DNA of 64,000 nucleotides from Rhabdophis nuchalis. Taxonomy: Eukaryota > Chordata > Lepidosauria > Squamata > Natricidae. Shown here in pieces: positions 34,820-49,800 of this stretch. The notes beneath the pieces were generated by a model. The model worked only from the letters and a program-made list of their open reading frames with translations, ran no database searches and was not told where the DNA came from. How positions within the stretch are numbered: the stretch's first letter is position 1; every line of letters begins with the position of its first letter. The position numbers were made by a program, and so were the translations under genes. The stretch covers positions 217,191,462 through 217,255,461 of the forward strand of contig CM077644.1 of assembly GCA_039707465.1 (NCBI GenBank), read 5' to 3'.

Positions 34820-37800
34820 CTTTATTGTCATTGTACTAAAATTACAATGAAATTGGTTTACTGGTAATATCTAGTCAACTAGAAGATCTTTAATAACCCC
34901 CTGCGGGTATAGACTAGTTTTTGCCTAACTCTACTGTGACACCAGGAGCTCAAAGCTGCAGCGTCTAAGCGCGCCGCCATCAATTATGAATAAATGCACA
35001 TAGATACATGCACATTTGATGGAGATAAGAAAAATGGAGCTACAGTACCTGGGTTACAAAGACTGGCGGGAATGATGGTTCTAGAAAATAATAATGCAAT
35101 TTCATCATAATTGCCATAAATTGTTATTTATACGATGGCCTCCATATAAAGTGTAAGGAATATCATTCATTTGTTATGGCCACGCCACCTATTGAAATAA
35201 CTGATTTTGGGCAGCAAACAAAATTAAAATAGCAATAGCAATAGCACTTAGACTTATATACCACTTAACAGTACCTTATAGCCCTCTCTAAGCGGTTTAC
35301 AGAGTCAGCATCTTGCCCCCAACAATCTGGGTCCTCATTTTACCCACCTTGGAAGGATGGAAGGCTGAGATTTGATCTCCCAAACTGCTGGCACCCAGTG
35401 ATGAGCATTGTTTGCAAACAGCTACAAACTTTACAAAATATTACAAAATACAAATGTAGTTATTTGGACTTTTCAGAAGTTTTAATCTTCCACTTATATC
35501 AGTTCAAACAGCTTTGGGCAGTGGCTAGGCTTTCTGAAAACTTCAGTGAAAAACAACAAGTTGCCCCCTCTGAGCTATAGGGAGAGTTATTCTTTTTCCT
35601 CTGTGAAGAGGAATCAGCTTTAAATCTTGCCTATGATATATGTACAAAGACAGGTGGTGAAGGCAATCAATTTTTCTACGTATTTTTTTATCTCTTGTGA
35701 GCAATGAAACAGGACACAACTTATAAAGCTAAATAAAACAGTGTAAAATGAATGGTCGATATTAAGACAAGCCTGATTGAGAATTTCAACACACAAATTG
35801 CCATGTCACAGTTTTGTGCACCTATCAAAGCAGATTTATGCTCAAGTAATTTAAAACCTGAATGTGTTCATGCATGATTTTAGAATGTATGGTTGTTAAA
35901 AGGGAAAGTGCTTATATTGGAGAAAGTCTTGACAAACAACCTGAAAAACGACCAGGCCTTTTTTAGACTTGCTGATTAGAAATAATATATAAAAACTGGA
36001 AAGAGCTTGGCTAATATGGAAAAAAGCTTAAATTAGAAGGTACAAGTTAGGTTTCTTCGTGCGCTTTTTTGTTCTTTCTCAGGTGCTGCCCCAACAAGTA
36101 CTAACTTGTGCTTAGATAAAGCTTTCCTTTTTTCTTTTCAGTGGAATGAGACTGTTGAGCTCTTTCGAAATGGAATGCCTTTACGGAAACATCGTTTTCA
36201 CTTCAAAAGCTACCAAGGTTGCTTCACAGCTTCTGAGGCTGTGGAGTGGTTACACAAACTGCTGAGACGCAACCAAAACTTTAGTCCAGAAGTAACTCGT
36301 GCTCAAACAGTTCAGCTTCTCAAAAAGTTCCTGAAGAATCACGTTATTGAAGATATCAAAGGAAGATGGGGCAAAGATGATTTTGAGGATAATGGTAAAT
36401 TATATAGGTAAATAACTGAATGGATTCTTGGGGCAGAAACTGTGTACTGTGTTCATTTTGAAACGACTGTATTTCAAGCGAGTGTTAAATCCTTAGTAAA
36501 GAAAGAAATGGCATGGTGCTTGCAGCATAAACAATACAGGGAGCCGCCATTTAACAACTGTAATTGTGATTGGGAATTCCGTCACTAAACAGTGTGATTG
36601 TAAAGTGAAAAATCACACGACTGCGCTAGCTTTTGATGGTCGTTATGGATGTTAAGCAGATTGTGCTTGATTGTTACGAGTAATGTCATGTCACTGACTT
36701 GCAACTTCCTGCCTGCTTCCCATTGATTTTGCTTGTTGAAATCCAGTAGTGAAGGTTGCAAATAGTGATCACATGATCCCTGGGGGGGCAACCATTGTAA
36801 GTGTTCACTAGTTGCCAAGCACCTGAATCATGATCATGTGGCCATGGATATGCTACAACGGCCACAACTCATGAGCCAGCTGTAAGTCTTCTAGTACATT
36901 TGAACGATTATGCTTCTTATCAGTAAGACTGAATGGTATTCAGCCTTGGTATTGTTGCAGAACTGACCTAAAATAGGTTAATAATTTCCTACAGAGCCAG
37001 GAGGTGCCTGCCTCTTTCAGGTAGTCTATGGCTACAATCCTTGCATCTTGTTCAGCAGAAACAGAATTCTGTTTCTGCTGTTCCTTGCAGACCTATTCAT
37101 ATCATAACCTATCCATAGGCTATTCAGTTGCTCTTAAAAGGAACATCTTCTGTTAACTTCTGTTATATGTCCAGCCAAGATACCAAACTCCAGCGTGCTC
37201 AGAAATTATCTAACTGCAATTCCACTTACAAAGCCTTATTGGGCTTTATAGGCACTTAATCTTACCTATAAAGATTCAGATCATTGGTTCTTATTCAAAT
37301 CATGATTGATTGTGAAGCCACCAGTAATTTCATGAACTTCACACCAATTGAGGCCGACAGAATTTGTGACATGCCATACAGCCATCAGTGTCCCTAGAAA
37401 TAATTGATGAGAGATCCCTGCTATTTGAAGTGATACTGACCTAGTGGAAATGGGGTTAGAAGGACATATAGAGGAACTATGATTCTACCTAGCCTCTGGC
37501 CTTAATTTTCCAATGATTCTGAGAATTGCCTAAGGATGACCTTCAAATCATCTGTCAAAAGGAATTAATATACTTCAATTCCCCCATCTGCAAGGAGCAT
37601 TTTTCAGCAAAAATAAATTAGAGTAAAACAATTTTCCACTATGTCTTAAATGAGTACAATCACCTACAACCACATTTCCCCTATGATTGCCCTATTGACA
37701 TTGTCCCTGGAGCCTAGATTCCACATCTACTTCCTTTCAGAAATTGAACTTTTGCAACTCTGCAAAATTTCATTACAAAAAAATCTCAAGATGGTTAATT

Positions 37801-40800
37801 TATCTCTACATCTGTAGCTGCTTTTACAGTATTCTATTTGTCAAGAAAATGTCAGGATAAGTTCTGCAAAGATTGCTTGGTTCTCAACCAGATCATAATC
37901 CTAAATCAGTACTCTACCTTGATCTCAGAACGTCCAGGGCATATGTGAAAGGCCAGAAGTTTTACAGAACTCAGCCCCAGAGGGAGTTACATACAACTGG
38001 CATGAAACTGGGAAGGCAACTAATGAAAAGTTGCTCTTTCCACCTGCTAAGGGTATTTTGAATATATCGTGATCTCATTTGGTTTGTGCAACACTGCCAC
38101 AATATTCTAGCACTTGATGAATGACATTTTTCAAGATTTCACAAACCAATCTGTCATAATCTATTTAGATGGCACCTTGATTTATTCATGCTCCCTTCAG
38201 CATCGCAAATGCCATGTAAAAGATGTTTTGCAGTGCCTCAGATAGCATAATCAGTATTCAACTCCTAAAAAATGCAACTTTGAAGCCAATGCTATTAATA
38301 CCATAGACATTGCATCTCTACCAGAAAAAAAGTTCCAGAAGGACCCAGCCAAAAAAACCCCTACTGACAACTCTCAAAGTTGATCAAACAACCTGTGCAG
38401 AAGCTAATATCTCTCACAAACTATTAATACATCCTCATTCCAAACTTTGCAAAACTCACAGCTTCTTCCGCTGACCTGTGCTGGAAATATACCCCATTCA
38501 GACAGAATATCCTATTCAGTAAGGTTTTGAACAAATAAAAAAGGATTTCGCCACTCTGTCTATCCTCCAACATACTGACTGTACTCAACCACCTGTAGAT
38601 GGAAGTGACATTTTTGACATCATAGCATGAGATATTTTGCTACATGCTACAAGAAAGCTAAAAGCAGAAGAATGTTAAATCCATCAGAACATTTCTGTGC
38701 TATGATCTGGGACAAGGAACTCTTGGCTATTAAGGAAGATGTTGAAACTTGGAGGTAGCTGCTGAAAAGAGTTCAACATCTACTGTAGAGCAAATTCAGA
38801 CAACCACCATAAGCGAGGGAGAGAGGATGAGGTTGAATCCTTCTTCCTTTTGTAAATGCTAGGCTTAATTCATCCTCCCTCGAGGCATAAATGTTTTATA
38901 GCACTATAAATTGGTAGGGAAAGTGCTCAACCTCCTCCCAGTCTGCCTAGAGATAATCTGACCAACATAGACTCAGTCCATAGTTATCCATGCCAGTGTT
39001 TGAGCTACGCAATTGGCCCTTCCAGCTGACTACATTAGCCACACCCTAACTTTTTCAAGAGCATCTCATGTCCATAGATAACCAGGTCAGCACACTGATG
39101 GAAGACTTTGTTCTCTATGATTTGTTCCATGTTCAAGTCAGACACCAGATATCATAGTTCAGAGTTCACAAGTTTATTCAGTACACAAGACAAGAGTCCT
39201 AAATGAAGGTGGCTCCATGCCAGGAATGTAATAACCTTTTATAATTGGGTACAAATGTCCATGTCTGGTTTTAAAGATCTCAGATTCTAACTTTACTAAT
39301 ATAGTTTAGCTGAGTTTCCTACTTTCTAATTGATATGACTTATCTCTCTTGCTATTATTGTAATAGTTCTTATTCATCCCTTATGTGTCCATGTGACACT
39401 CTTGCTTCAAAAAACGATGGATTGCCTTTCCCTTTTAAAATGTCATTATTTGAGCTAATAATTACTTTCTAACAACACCATACCCTCAATCCCTCAGGCC
39501 AGTTCAAAGAAAAAGCCAACCCAGAAAGAGATCGGTGTGTAGGAGAACAGGAGACAAAAGAAATCCAGAAGTGACATTCATACAAGTGCAACAACCACAG
39601 ACAATAAAAGAGGTCATAATTGTAACCACAAGCCATGATAAACAGCCCATTTTGGCTTGATCCCTGCCTGGAGTTTAGGTTGCATGTTCAATAATGCCAT
39701 TGCTTAAAAGCAGAGCTTGAAATGTAGCCTGGACCTCAGCAGCAAAAAAATTTCGGCATCAGGTTTTATGAAAGAAGCTAAGGGGCTGAGGCAACACCTA
39801 ATGCCCAACAAATGCAAGAACATGTGTAGCAAGCCAAGGATTGCATGCCAATTCAAAAACATTTAACTACTATGGGACTGAACCCCAAAGACTTGTTTAC
39901 CTGACTAAGTTAACTTGGCAAGGCTAGGAGGGTGAGGTCTTTCGGGTGCGGTCTTTCGGGTGCGCTTCAAGGTTTTGACGACCATCTTCAAAGCGCTCCA
40001 TGGCTCGGGACCTAGTTATATGCGAGACCATCTCCTGCCCCATACATCCCTTAGACCGATACGCTCCCACAGAGAGGGCCTTCTCAAGGTGCCGTCGGCC
40101 GGACAATGCCAACTGGCGACACCCAGGGGAAGGGCCTTCTCTGTGGCGGGCCCTGCCCTGTGGAACGACCTACCCCCAGAACTTCGTACCGTCACCGACC
40201 TCCGCCTCTTCCGCCAGTGTTTAAAAACACACCTCTTCCATCAAGCCGGCCTAACATAGCCTCCGCTGGGACTAGCCATAGATAGTTTTAATTCGGGGAT
40301 TTTAATTGGTTTTAGCGCAGGATGGGGATCTAATAGGTTTTTAAATTTTGTATTGTGTTTTTTGTATGTATTTTAATTTCCTGTGCGCCGCCCTGGGTCC
40401 TCTTGGAGAAGGGCGGAATATAAATTTAATAAAATAAATAAATAAATAAATAAACCCATTATTATTGTTGAGGAACATGTGTAAGAAGTAAAGCATTGTA
40501 TAACATTTCCATCTAAGCCAGGCATGTACATCTAAGCCAGGCATTAATAAACTTAATGCCTGTGGGCCGGAACTGGCATGCGGGGTGCTTAGATCTGCTG
40601 TATCCCATGGATCTGGCCCTCCTAAGCTCCGTTTTGGCTGGCAGAGGGTTGCAGGAGGCCATCTTCGCCGAAAACGGAACTCAGGAGCCCATTTTCACTG
40701 GCCGAGCGCTTGGGCCACCACAGGTGCCCCTGACACGAGTAACATCAAGCTGGCCATGCCGATCCTAGCCACTCTCACCCTGGCCACCCGAGGTCAAACA

Positions 40801-43800
40801 CAACCCTGATGCAGCCCTCAATGAAATTGAGTTTGATACCCCTTATCTAAGCCATTGTTTCTCAAATTTGGTAACTTTAAAATGTGTGTACCTCAACTAC
40901 CAGAATTCCTCAACCAGCAATTTCAAAATAGCCAAGTTTGAGAAACACTGATCTAAACTGCAGCGTGTCCAGTCATTTGAAAATGACCCCTTAACAATAA
41001 GCTGAAATACCTTTTAAACAGGTGTCTGTGGAAATTCTCAGTCAGGATGACTTTTAAACAAGTATGAAGCCAAATCAACACAAGATCACTGTTTCCCTTT
41101 CAATTTTTCAGCATTATCATGATTTTATTAGCTGAGTTTTTCTGTGCGATGGTAAAAATGCAAACTTTCCAAAAATAATGCATCTTATCAGATTTAATAT
41201 ATTCCTGATCATGATGGAACATTTATGGAATAATTTCAGGTTCATGATTAGACTATCGGGAATCATATCCACAGAGCCCGCCCTGGGTCCTCTGTGGAGA
41301 AGGGCGGGATACAAATTTAAATAAATAAATAAAAAATATATGATCCTAAATATCCTGGTATTCCCTCTGAAAGATTGCCAGGCTTTAGAAATTCATAAAA
41401 TAAATAATTTGATGGCTACTAACCATAATAGCATTCTAGTATCAAATGCAATCCAGTTGATTAATGTTATGTTTATTTAACTTTGTACTTTGGAGATCCA
41501 GGAGCATCTGCTTGAACACTGGGAGAGTTTGATTTATTAAATCCAACTTTATTCTTATGTTCCTGTAATAGACATTCAATTTATTATTGCCTAGGACCAA
41601 AAAGGCCCACATGTAGCCAGAAAATATACCATCCAATGATTTGTAGCAGTGAATAAACTGAAATATTTCTACTACTATGTAATACAATCAACAGCTTGCA
41701 TGAAGCAATGCAAAATAAAACAAAATAGACAACATTATAAGATTTCATCATTTGTTTCCTAGTAGCATAGGCTTTAAAACAATTTGTAAACTTTGAAAAT
41801 AATATTGTGAGTAGAATTTGTGAGAATTGAGATATAAAATGTATCTCAACATTTAAAATTGGGCCTAAAATAGAAGCAAAATATAAAATAGTTTAATAAA
41901 ACAGCACATGAATCCTGGTTTTAGCTGATCCCAAATGATAACTTTCTTCCAATAAGAGTAAAGGAAAAATATTGAAACAAGTGAAGGTGGAAATTCTGCA
42001 ATACCCTGCAGCATCAAGTTTATCTTTTTATGAAGGTATTTTGCTTGAATCAAACTTCGTTGTGATTTCCCTCGCAAAGCAAAAAAATTTTTTTAGCTCG
42101 ATCAGGTTATAAATTGATATGATTGTTTGTGTATCTTTAGTTTTGGAGACGTTGTGTAATTTTGTCTCTGAAGTTCTTTCTTTCAGCTTAAAGAAAGATT
42201 GTCTTGTAGCATCAATGGGGTTAGATTTTCAGGGCAGAATGATAGTGTTTCTATGAAGGTTTTAATAGACTGTTTTTATATTTTAGGTTTCCTCCTTTCT
42301 CACCATTAAAACCATACCCTAAACGATCTCCTTACCGAAAAGAAATTGTGAAATTCCCAAACTGGGAGTTTGAAACAATTACTCTCCAAGAGCACATCCC
42401 AGTGAAACCTATCACATTGGTAAGATATCTTCCCATAGATTAATGTGTAATGCATTGAGATATACATGAGATTATGTCAAGATTGTCATCTTTTCTGCCT
42501 TCAAAGATATCAAGAAAATTTAAAATTGGTGGAAGTCTGTAGAGATTCTCAGTCATCCAGGTCATGGTTGTTCCAAAGGTGGCTTTTCAGGAGGAAAGGG
42601 GACTTTCTTTGTTTTTCCTTGAAGACATTTCATCTTTCATCCAAGAAGCTTCTTCAGCTCTGACAAGATAGAGGGGGATGGAATTAAAATTAGGGTTAAA
42701 ATTGGTGGATTTATAGAACTTGTTTCATTAATTTGAATTGGACTTAGTCGTGTCTCTTTCCATAGATTTGGTCAAATATATTGCTGGCAAGGCAATGTTG
42801 CCACGAAAGGGCAAAATTATAGATTAAATAATTAGGGTTTTTCTCCTCACACTGCTACAGAATTCTGAAATGTGGTTCAAACGACACAGCATAGCAATTG
42901 GAGAAGTACCAGCATGCAAACTCATCCATCGTCGACAATTAAAGGAGGCAAATGTAGAAGACATATGGAAGTCCAGGACTTTATCATAGTAAGCATATTG
43001 CCTGAGTTGTTCTTTTACAAAATAAATGTGGTGGAATGTACTCCAGGAGGGAGGGAGTGCATTTCAGAGGAAAAAGAGACTAAATTTTAGATAGTTTGGT
43101 TGGGAGGAACAGGGTCAAAACAGCTCCTCCCTAGGAGTTCTCAGAAGGTAACTATAATGAGGCAAAATAGTTTGCTTAGGTTGGCAATATTTCTCTCTGT
43201 AGGTGGAGAACAGTATGGGAAACTGTTTAGAAGAAACTCTGCCTGTCTTTCTTGGTTTTGGGGCTTGGCCCCAAATACTTAAAAACCCTGATAGCCGTTT
43301 AAAAAAATCCAAAGGGTTCAATGAGCAAATCTGTAAATTATTTTGTGTCTCTGCAGTGTTTCTTTATTGCCTCCAGCAGATGATCTATAATGCAAGACCT
43401 GATTATGCAACTAGGATTGTTTTATTTAGTTAATGACAGTTAATTAACAGTTAACTAACCTCTGACACTTAGAACAATTAATCAGCGGAACAGAAGTTGC
43501 CTCCAGAAGTTGTGAATGCTCCAACACTGGAAGTTTTTAAGAAGATGTTGGATATCCATTTGTCTGAAGTGGTGTAGGGTTTCCTGCCTAGGCAGGGGGT
43601 TGGACTAGAAGACCCCCAAGGTCCCTTCCAACTCTGTTATTCTATTCTATTCTATTCTATTCTAATTTATATGCCTTCTATTACGTGGTTTGAGGTGACT
43701 CTGAGTGACTTGTAATAAAACATACACATATAAAAATAATTGTAAATATAAAAACAGATTAAAAGTAGAAAAGGTTTAAAGCTACCAAAAAACCCATGGA

Positions 43801-46800
43801 TTTGGAGCAGAGAGTGGTGATGCCTCCTCTGTTACTGCACCAGCCACCTGCATCCATCAGCTTCTCCTTCAGGGTTCCATGCCAACTAGCACAGCCAAAT
43901 GTTAATGCTTTTCCTGAAGGCCAGAAGAGAGGTAGTAGATATCACCTGCTATGTCAAGTTATCCCAAAGGGCAGGGGGACACATGGCAGAAAAGGCTCTT
44001 CTAGACCCTTTTAGCCACAATTCCTTGGCTGATGAGGTCCAAAGTATGCCCCTTCTGCCAGCACGAGTGGGGCAGGTCAATCCCATTGAAGAAAGAAGGT
44101 TCCAGAGATAGCCTGGAACCCTGCTCTAGAGAGCTTTAAAGATAAGTGACCAATACCTTGGATTGGACCTGGAAACAGGTCTGCAGTCAGTGTTGTTCGT
44201 GCAACAATGGAGTTACACTGCCTCTCATCCAGAAAAAAAGTTGATAAAACCCCAGATCCTAAGGTCCCACGTATCCACAGCCGTTTTGTCTTACCAGGCC
44301 TCAGTTGAAGGTTAGATCACTAGGGATGGAGATGTAAAGCTGTGTCATCAGCATATTGATGATAATTCATCCCATGGTGTTGGATGATTGTAACCAGCAG
44401 TTTCACGTAGATGTTTTATTAAAAATTGCTTTTAGTCCATTCACAACACACTTCTGGAAAACTTACTACCTTTCCTTTAGTGAGACATTTGGTCAAATAA
44501 GCAAAGATCTAATGTAGAGAATGTAGAGTGAAACATTTTCCTATCTTTTGGGTGCATTATTCTGTAACTCAGGGGTCCCCAACCTGTGGGTTGCAGCCCA
44601 CTACCAGGCTATGGCTGGCTGGTGAGCATGCATGTATGTGCATGCACATGCACCTCTCCCCCACTCATGCTAGTGTCACTGCCAGTGCCACACACGTGCT
44701 ACTGTCACCCATTTGCATCATGTGTGCGCTTGTGGCACCATGTGCACATGTGCATGCACAAGTAAAGGCCCCGGCTCCTCCCCCCCACATCTACAGGCCA
44801 CCAACCCAAAAAGGTTGAGGAACTAAAGGTTGGGGAACTCTGCTGTAAGTCATATGTGCTGAACTGTATCATCCAGGAGCTAGATGGGCTTGTTACAGGT
44901 AATATAATATAGCCACAATTGGGTAGTTTCACAATTTTGCATGCTAAGGAATGCGATCCTTAAGCAAGTCATCACACCACTGGGCCCAATTTTGAAAACA
45001 TTTTTACGACAGTTGCTAAATGAATCATGTGGCCGTTAAATGAATCCGGCTTCCCCAATTGACCTTGCTTATGAAAGACTGGTATGAGTGCAAATCATGA
45101 GCACATGACTGCAAGAAGCTGCACTCACTGTAAATGTGACCCAGTTGCTAAATGCTCTAATTGCAGTCACATGGCTGCATGGGTGGTGCGATGGTCATAA
45201 GACACTTTTCCCAAGGCCAGCATAACTTCAAACTCTAATTAAACAAATGGTCATAAATTGAGGACTACATATATGAAACATGAAGACAAGGTGGCGTAAT
45301 TCCCTAATCTGTCCTTTTGTTTTTATTATAGTTTATAAACTATTTTATATTAAAGTAGCACTATCATATGTATGTAATTTGGTTTGCATCTGAAAGTTGC
45401 AAATAATTTTGTTTTAAAATTGCCTACTGTTTTACTAATGAGGCTTTGAAGATGGCTTTATTACACACACAAACACATAATCTATTCATTAATATATATG
45501 TACATAATCCAGTGACATTGTGAGCTATTTAGCTGTAAATCATTTTCCAGGTAACTGCTGGTAGCTAATTTACGTAAATCTGTTTGCTTTATGTCTTCTA
45601 TAGCTTGCAGAAAACTTTAGGTTTGGATTCTCTGAATGATATTTTGGACACTAAACTTGTAAATCCAAAGGACATCATTCAGAATGTGTACAATGTCAAC
45701 AAACAAGGAACTGTCATTTTAGAAGACAAATCAAGTAAGTGGAACTCTGGAACGACCTACCCCCTGAACTCCGCACCATCTCTGACCTCCGCCTCTTCCG
45801 CAAGTGTCTGAAGACACATTTATTCCATCTAGCCGGCCTAGCGTAACCCCCTGTATTGACCATTAGACAGTTTTAAATTTGGGATTTTAATTCGGTTTTT
45901 AGCACAGGTTTTACTAGAATAAGTTTTTTAAATTTTATATGTTTTGTATGTATTTTAACATTCCTGTGCGCCGCCCTGGGTCCGTTTGGAGAAGGGCGGG
46001 ATATAAATTTAATAAAATAAAATAAATAAATAAATAATATGTCATCGTTTTGCTGGAATCTATTCAGGAAACAAATATATCTTGATCACTAACCTGCTCA
46101 TTCAGTGGCAATAAAGTAAAATAAAGTAAGTTTCATTGCATTGCCCACTGTTGAAATGATAAGAGCATCCTTAGCAAAACTGAGTGTATTCATTTGGGTT
46201 GTACTTTTTAAAAATGCTCTTTATTACATAGAGATCATCTCTGTGCGCCAAGAAACAGAATGCTTATTATCTTATTCTGTTAAAAGTTATTGCTTTCTCT
46301 TACAATCTTATTACTTGTGCTGTTTTTGTACTCTAAAATCGTTTTCCTCAATGCCTACATGAATCCTTCCTTAGCTGATCAATTAGCAGCAGCCTATAAA
46401 GACTCATATAATTCACTTGATAGATAAGAACTAAAGGGGAAAAATATTAATCCTTCTATGGGAAGAATCATCATTAAAGAAATACATGCCTGCAGTTGTA
46501 ATTTAAAACCCAATTTCTTTTGTCTAATAATTTCTAACATATTAAACCACTTTTTAAATTCTTCGATGCAGAAGAAGTTCCACATTGGGTTCTATCAGCA
46601 ATGAAATGCTTAGCGAACTGTGAGTATTTTTTTTTTAATTTCTGTAGGTTATTTTGGAATTTACGCTTTCCCATTGATTTCAGTAAAACCAAAACCCCTC
46701 ATTCTTTTCTTTTTTTTAATAAACTGGTTTTGATTAAATGAATCTGTTTTCCATCATAGTTTTTCTAATAACAATATGATACTTTCTGCAACAGAGCTGG

Positions 46801-49800
46801 GAGGAAATCAGTCTGCCTATATAGCATGTCTCATTCTCATCAACCATTGCTCCAAAGGTGCAGCTTATTTGAGTGGAATATTTTCTGAGGAGTGGTCTGA
46901 TGATGGGATCAATACAGGTTCTCGACTTACAGCAGTTCATTTAATGACGGTTCAAAGTTATAACGGCACTGAAAAAAAGGGACTAAGGCTGATTTTTCAC
47001 ATTTACAACCATTGCAGCATCTTGGCAACTGACTCATATTTATGACGGTTACAGTGTCCAGGGGTCATGTGGTCCCATTTTGCAACCTTCTGACAAGTAA
47101 AGTCAATGGGGAAGTCAGATTCCCCTAGCAACCGGGTTACAACCTCTCAACTGCAGTGATTCACTTAACAACTGTGGCAAAAAAAGTTGTAAAATGGGGA
47201 ATAACTCACTTAACAAATGTCTCACTTAGCAACATAAATCTTGTGCTCAATTGTGGTTGTAAGTTGAGGTCTACCTGTATTCTTTTCACTGTCTCTGACC
47301 CTCAGACACTAGTCCAGTCCTCTTCAATGTCCTTGAGGTTACTGAGGAAGGCAGGATGATTCATGCTGAACTTTCTATAAAAGTTGCTAATTCAGGTGAA
47401 GAAGAAATTTCCTTTTATATCATTCATAGATAATAATGATAAAAGACTAAGTTTAGTTTGGTTTCTTCAAATTCTTCTAAAGAGAAATTTCCTGACAGTT
47501 AGAACAATTAATCAGTGGAACAATTTGCCTCCAGAAGTTGTGAATGCCCCAACCCTGGAAGTTTTTAAGAAGATATTGAATAACCATTTGTCTGATGTGG
47601 TGTAGGGTTTCCTGCCTGAAGACCTCCAAGGTCCCTTCCAACTCTGTTATTCTGTTCTATTCTAAAGTGAAAGTGTCAGGTGGATTGCATACTTTTTTAA
47701 AATTGGCATTGTGACCTTCCTATACAGAGTATGCTTAAGTACTCTAAGGAAAGATGATCCTTTCATTCCATTTCTTACTTAACTTCTCACATAGAGGCAA
47801 TTTGGATTTGGTAATAAAGAGAATGCAATGTTTTAAAGTTTTGTTGAATGGCCATATCACACACAGTGGATATATGCGAAGAAAAAAATACTGAAGAGGG
47901 TATGTTTGTAAGTTGCTTTATGCTATAGTTTCAGGTAGTATGAGTATATTGTTCTTAGTTGTAGTCATTCTCTACTATTAGAAAGCCCTTTCAGTTGTTC
48001 TTCATGGTTACTTCTTGTGTTAAAAGATAATTCGTTTTAAATCGGGGATTATCTAGCTGGAGAAGCCAGGAGATCAGGATTAAGTTGAAGTGTTTTTGAA
48101 GAGATAATTCACTGGGTCTTGTCTGAAGTAGTTTGGCTGAGAGAAATCTGTACTGCAAACATTTAAAACCACAAATTTGTTTAGGAAATTCAAAACTACC
48201 TTGAAATCACAAATTTATGAATAGATATGATTGCACGACAGTCCTTGTTAACGGTTTGATCACTATTTTCATTCATATACCTATGTGACTTCATAGTATT
48301 GTTGTTGGAACATCATTTCCACTGAGGTATGGTTGGCCCCCATCCTGTTGCTTTTCTGAAAGGCTCTAAAAATATGGTTTTTCTCAGTGGGCCTGACAAC
48401 CACAAATGGGGATAGAGCCAGTCCTGTGGCTGATTTGATTTTGTTATTGTTGCCATGGAGGTGGGGTGGGTTTTAGTTAATGAGTTTTTATTCTCTGGTG
48501 GATTTTTAAAATTTTGTAAGCCACTCAGAGTCAGCTATGTGTGAGCTGGGCAGCTATACTTTAATAAATAAAAATAAATAGAATTTTCATTATGACTACA
48601 CATATAAATTAGTGCCGTTTCTGCCACCTGCGTAATCCAACCAGAATATTTTGTTTTTTTCATTCAACTTTTCCCCTTTTCCATTCATTTTAGGGCCCAG
48701 ATGTCCAGATCTGAAACAGCCCACCTACTCAGGTTTTGAAAGAGATGTCTATAGAACCATAGCAGATTATTATGCACACATGAAGGAGCCTCTTCTCACT
48801 TTCCAGTTCTTTGATGTTTTTGTCAGCGTGCTGGGTAAGTTATGCTATGAAAAACACATATCTGGCAGGCTGAGTGCGCAGTGCATGTGCAGCAAAACTT
48901 TATTGCTCTCCTTCAGCATCTTTCGTAATGAAAATGACTCCTTCTAAAACTTGATAGTTTGAGAATAATTGTTGTTAAATGGATGAACATCTAACAGGAC
49001 ACCTAAGGCCGAGGTGGTCTGTTTCATGGTCTGGTGGTATGATCTGGAATGTGATTTGGCTGATGACACCCCAGGAAGTTGGCAGGAACCTCTGCTATGA
49101 ATTCAACCCTCTGTTTACTGTATTTGAGTCCCCCTTGGTTAAGCAATTAAGAAAGTGACCTGCAGTTAGATTCATGCTATAATACCAGCCTCTTTCACGA
49201 GGGAGTGGGAGCCCACAGCTTTGAAAGAGGCATCTGTCATTCCTTCCTCAACAGGATGACTTTGACTCCAATACTTTTGGGGAAAATTATTGAAAAGGTA
49301 GTTGATTTTGTAGCTGATGAGAACGTCGGAGGAAATGCATTATCTAGATATCAGGTTTCATGTTGAAATTTAGCACTGACACAACTTTGGTTGTGCTGGT
49401 AGGCGATCTATGGTGGATAGTGGCAGTGCATCCATTGTGCTAATTGGTGGTTTTTAATGCCATCAATCATGGTATCCTTCTGAGCTGCTTTACTAGGTTA
49501 GAGATTGGGCCTCCATTTTATGATGGTTCTCCTTTCTCTGAGACAGTTACGGCCAGTGTTTTAGGGTGGAAAGAGCAAGCCTTTCCTTTGTTGGTACCCT
49601 AGAGTTATCTTCTCTTTCCCCTTCTTTTCAACATCTGCATGAACCTGCTGAGTGAGGTTATCCACTAGTTTGGGGTTTGATATCATAAGTACCCTGATCA
49701 TATCCATGTATATTTTTTGAATCCAGGCTAACCAAGTGAGACTGTTGAGGTTCCAATGCCTGTAACCAGTGCAGATTTGGATGGGAAGGAATTGTGTCCT

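Noticed and set aside
44600..44780. Alternating gcatgcatgtg tract as a regulatory Z-DNA site
   Set aside because: It lies within a MITE whose relatives have the same composition. No independent sign of function.
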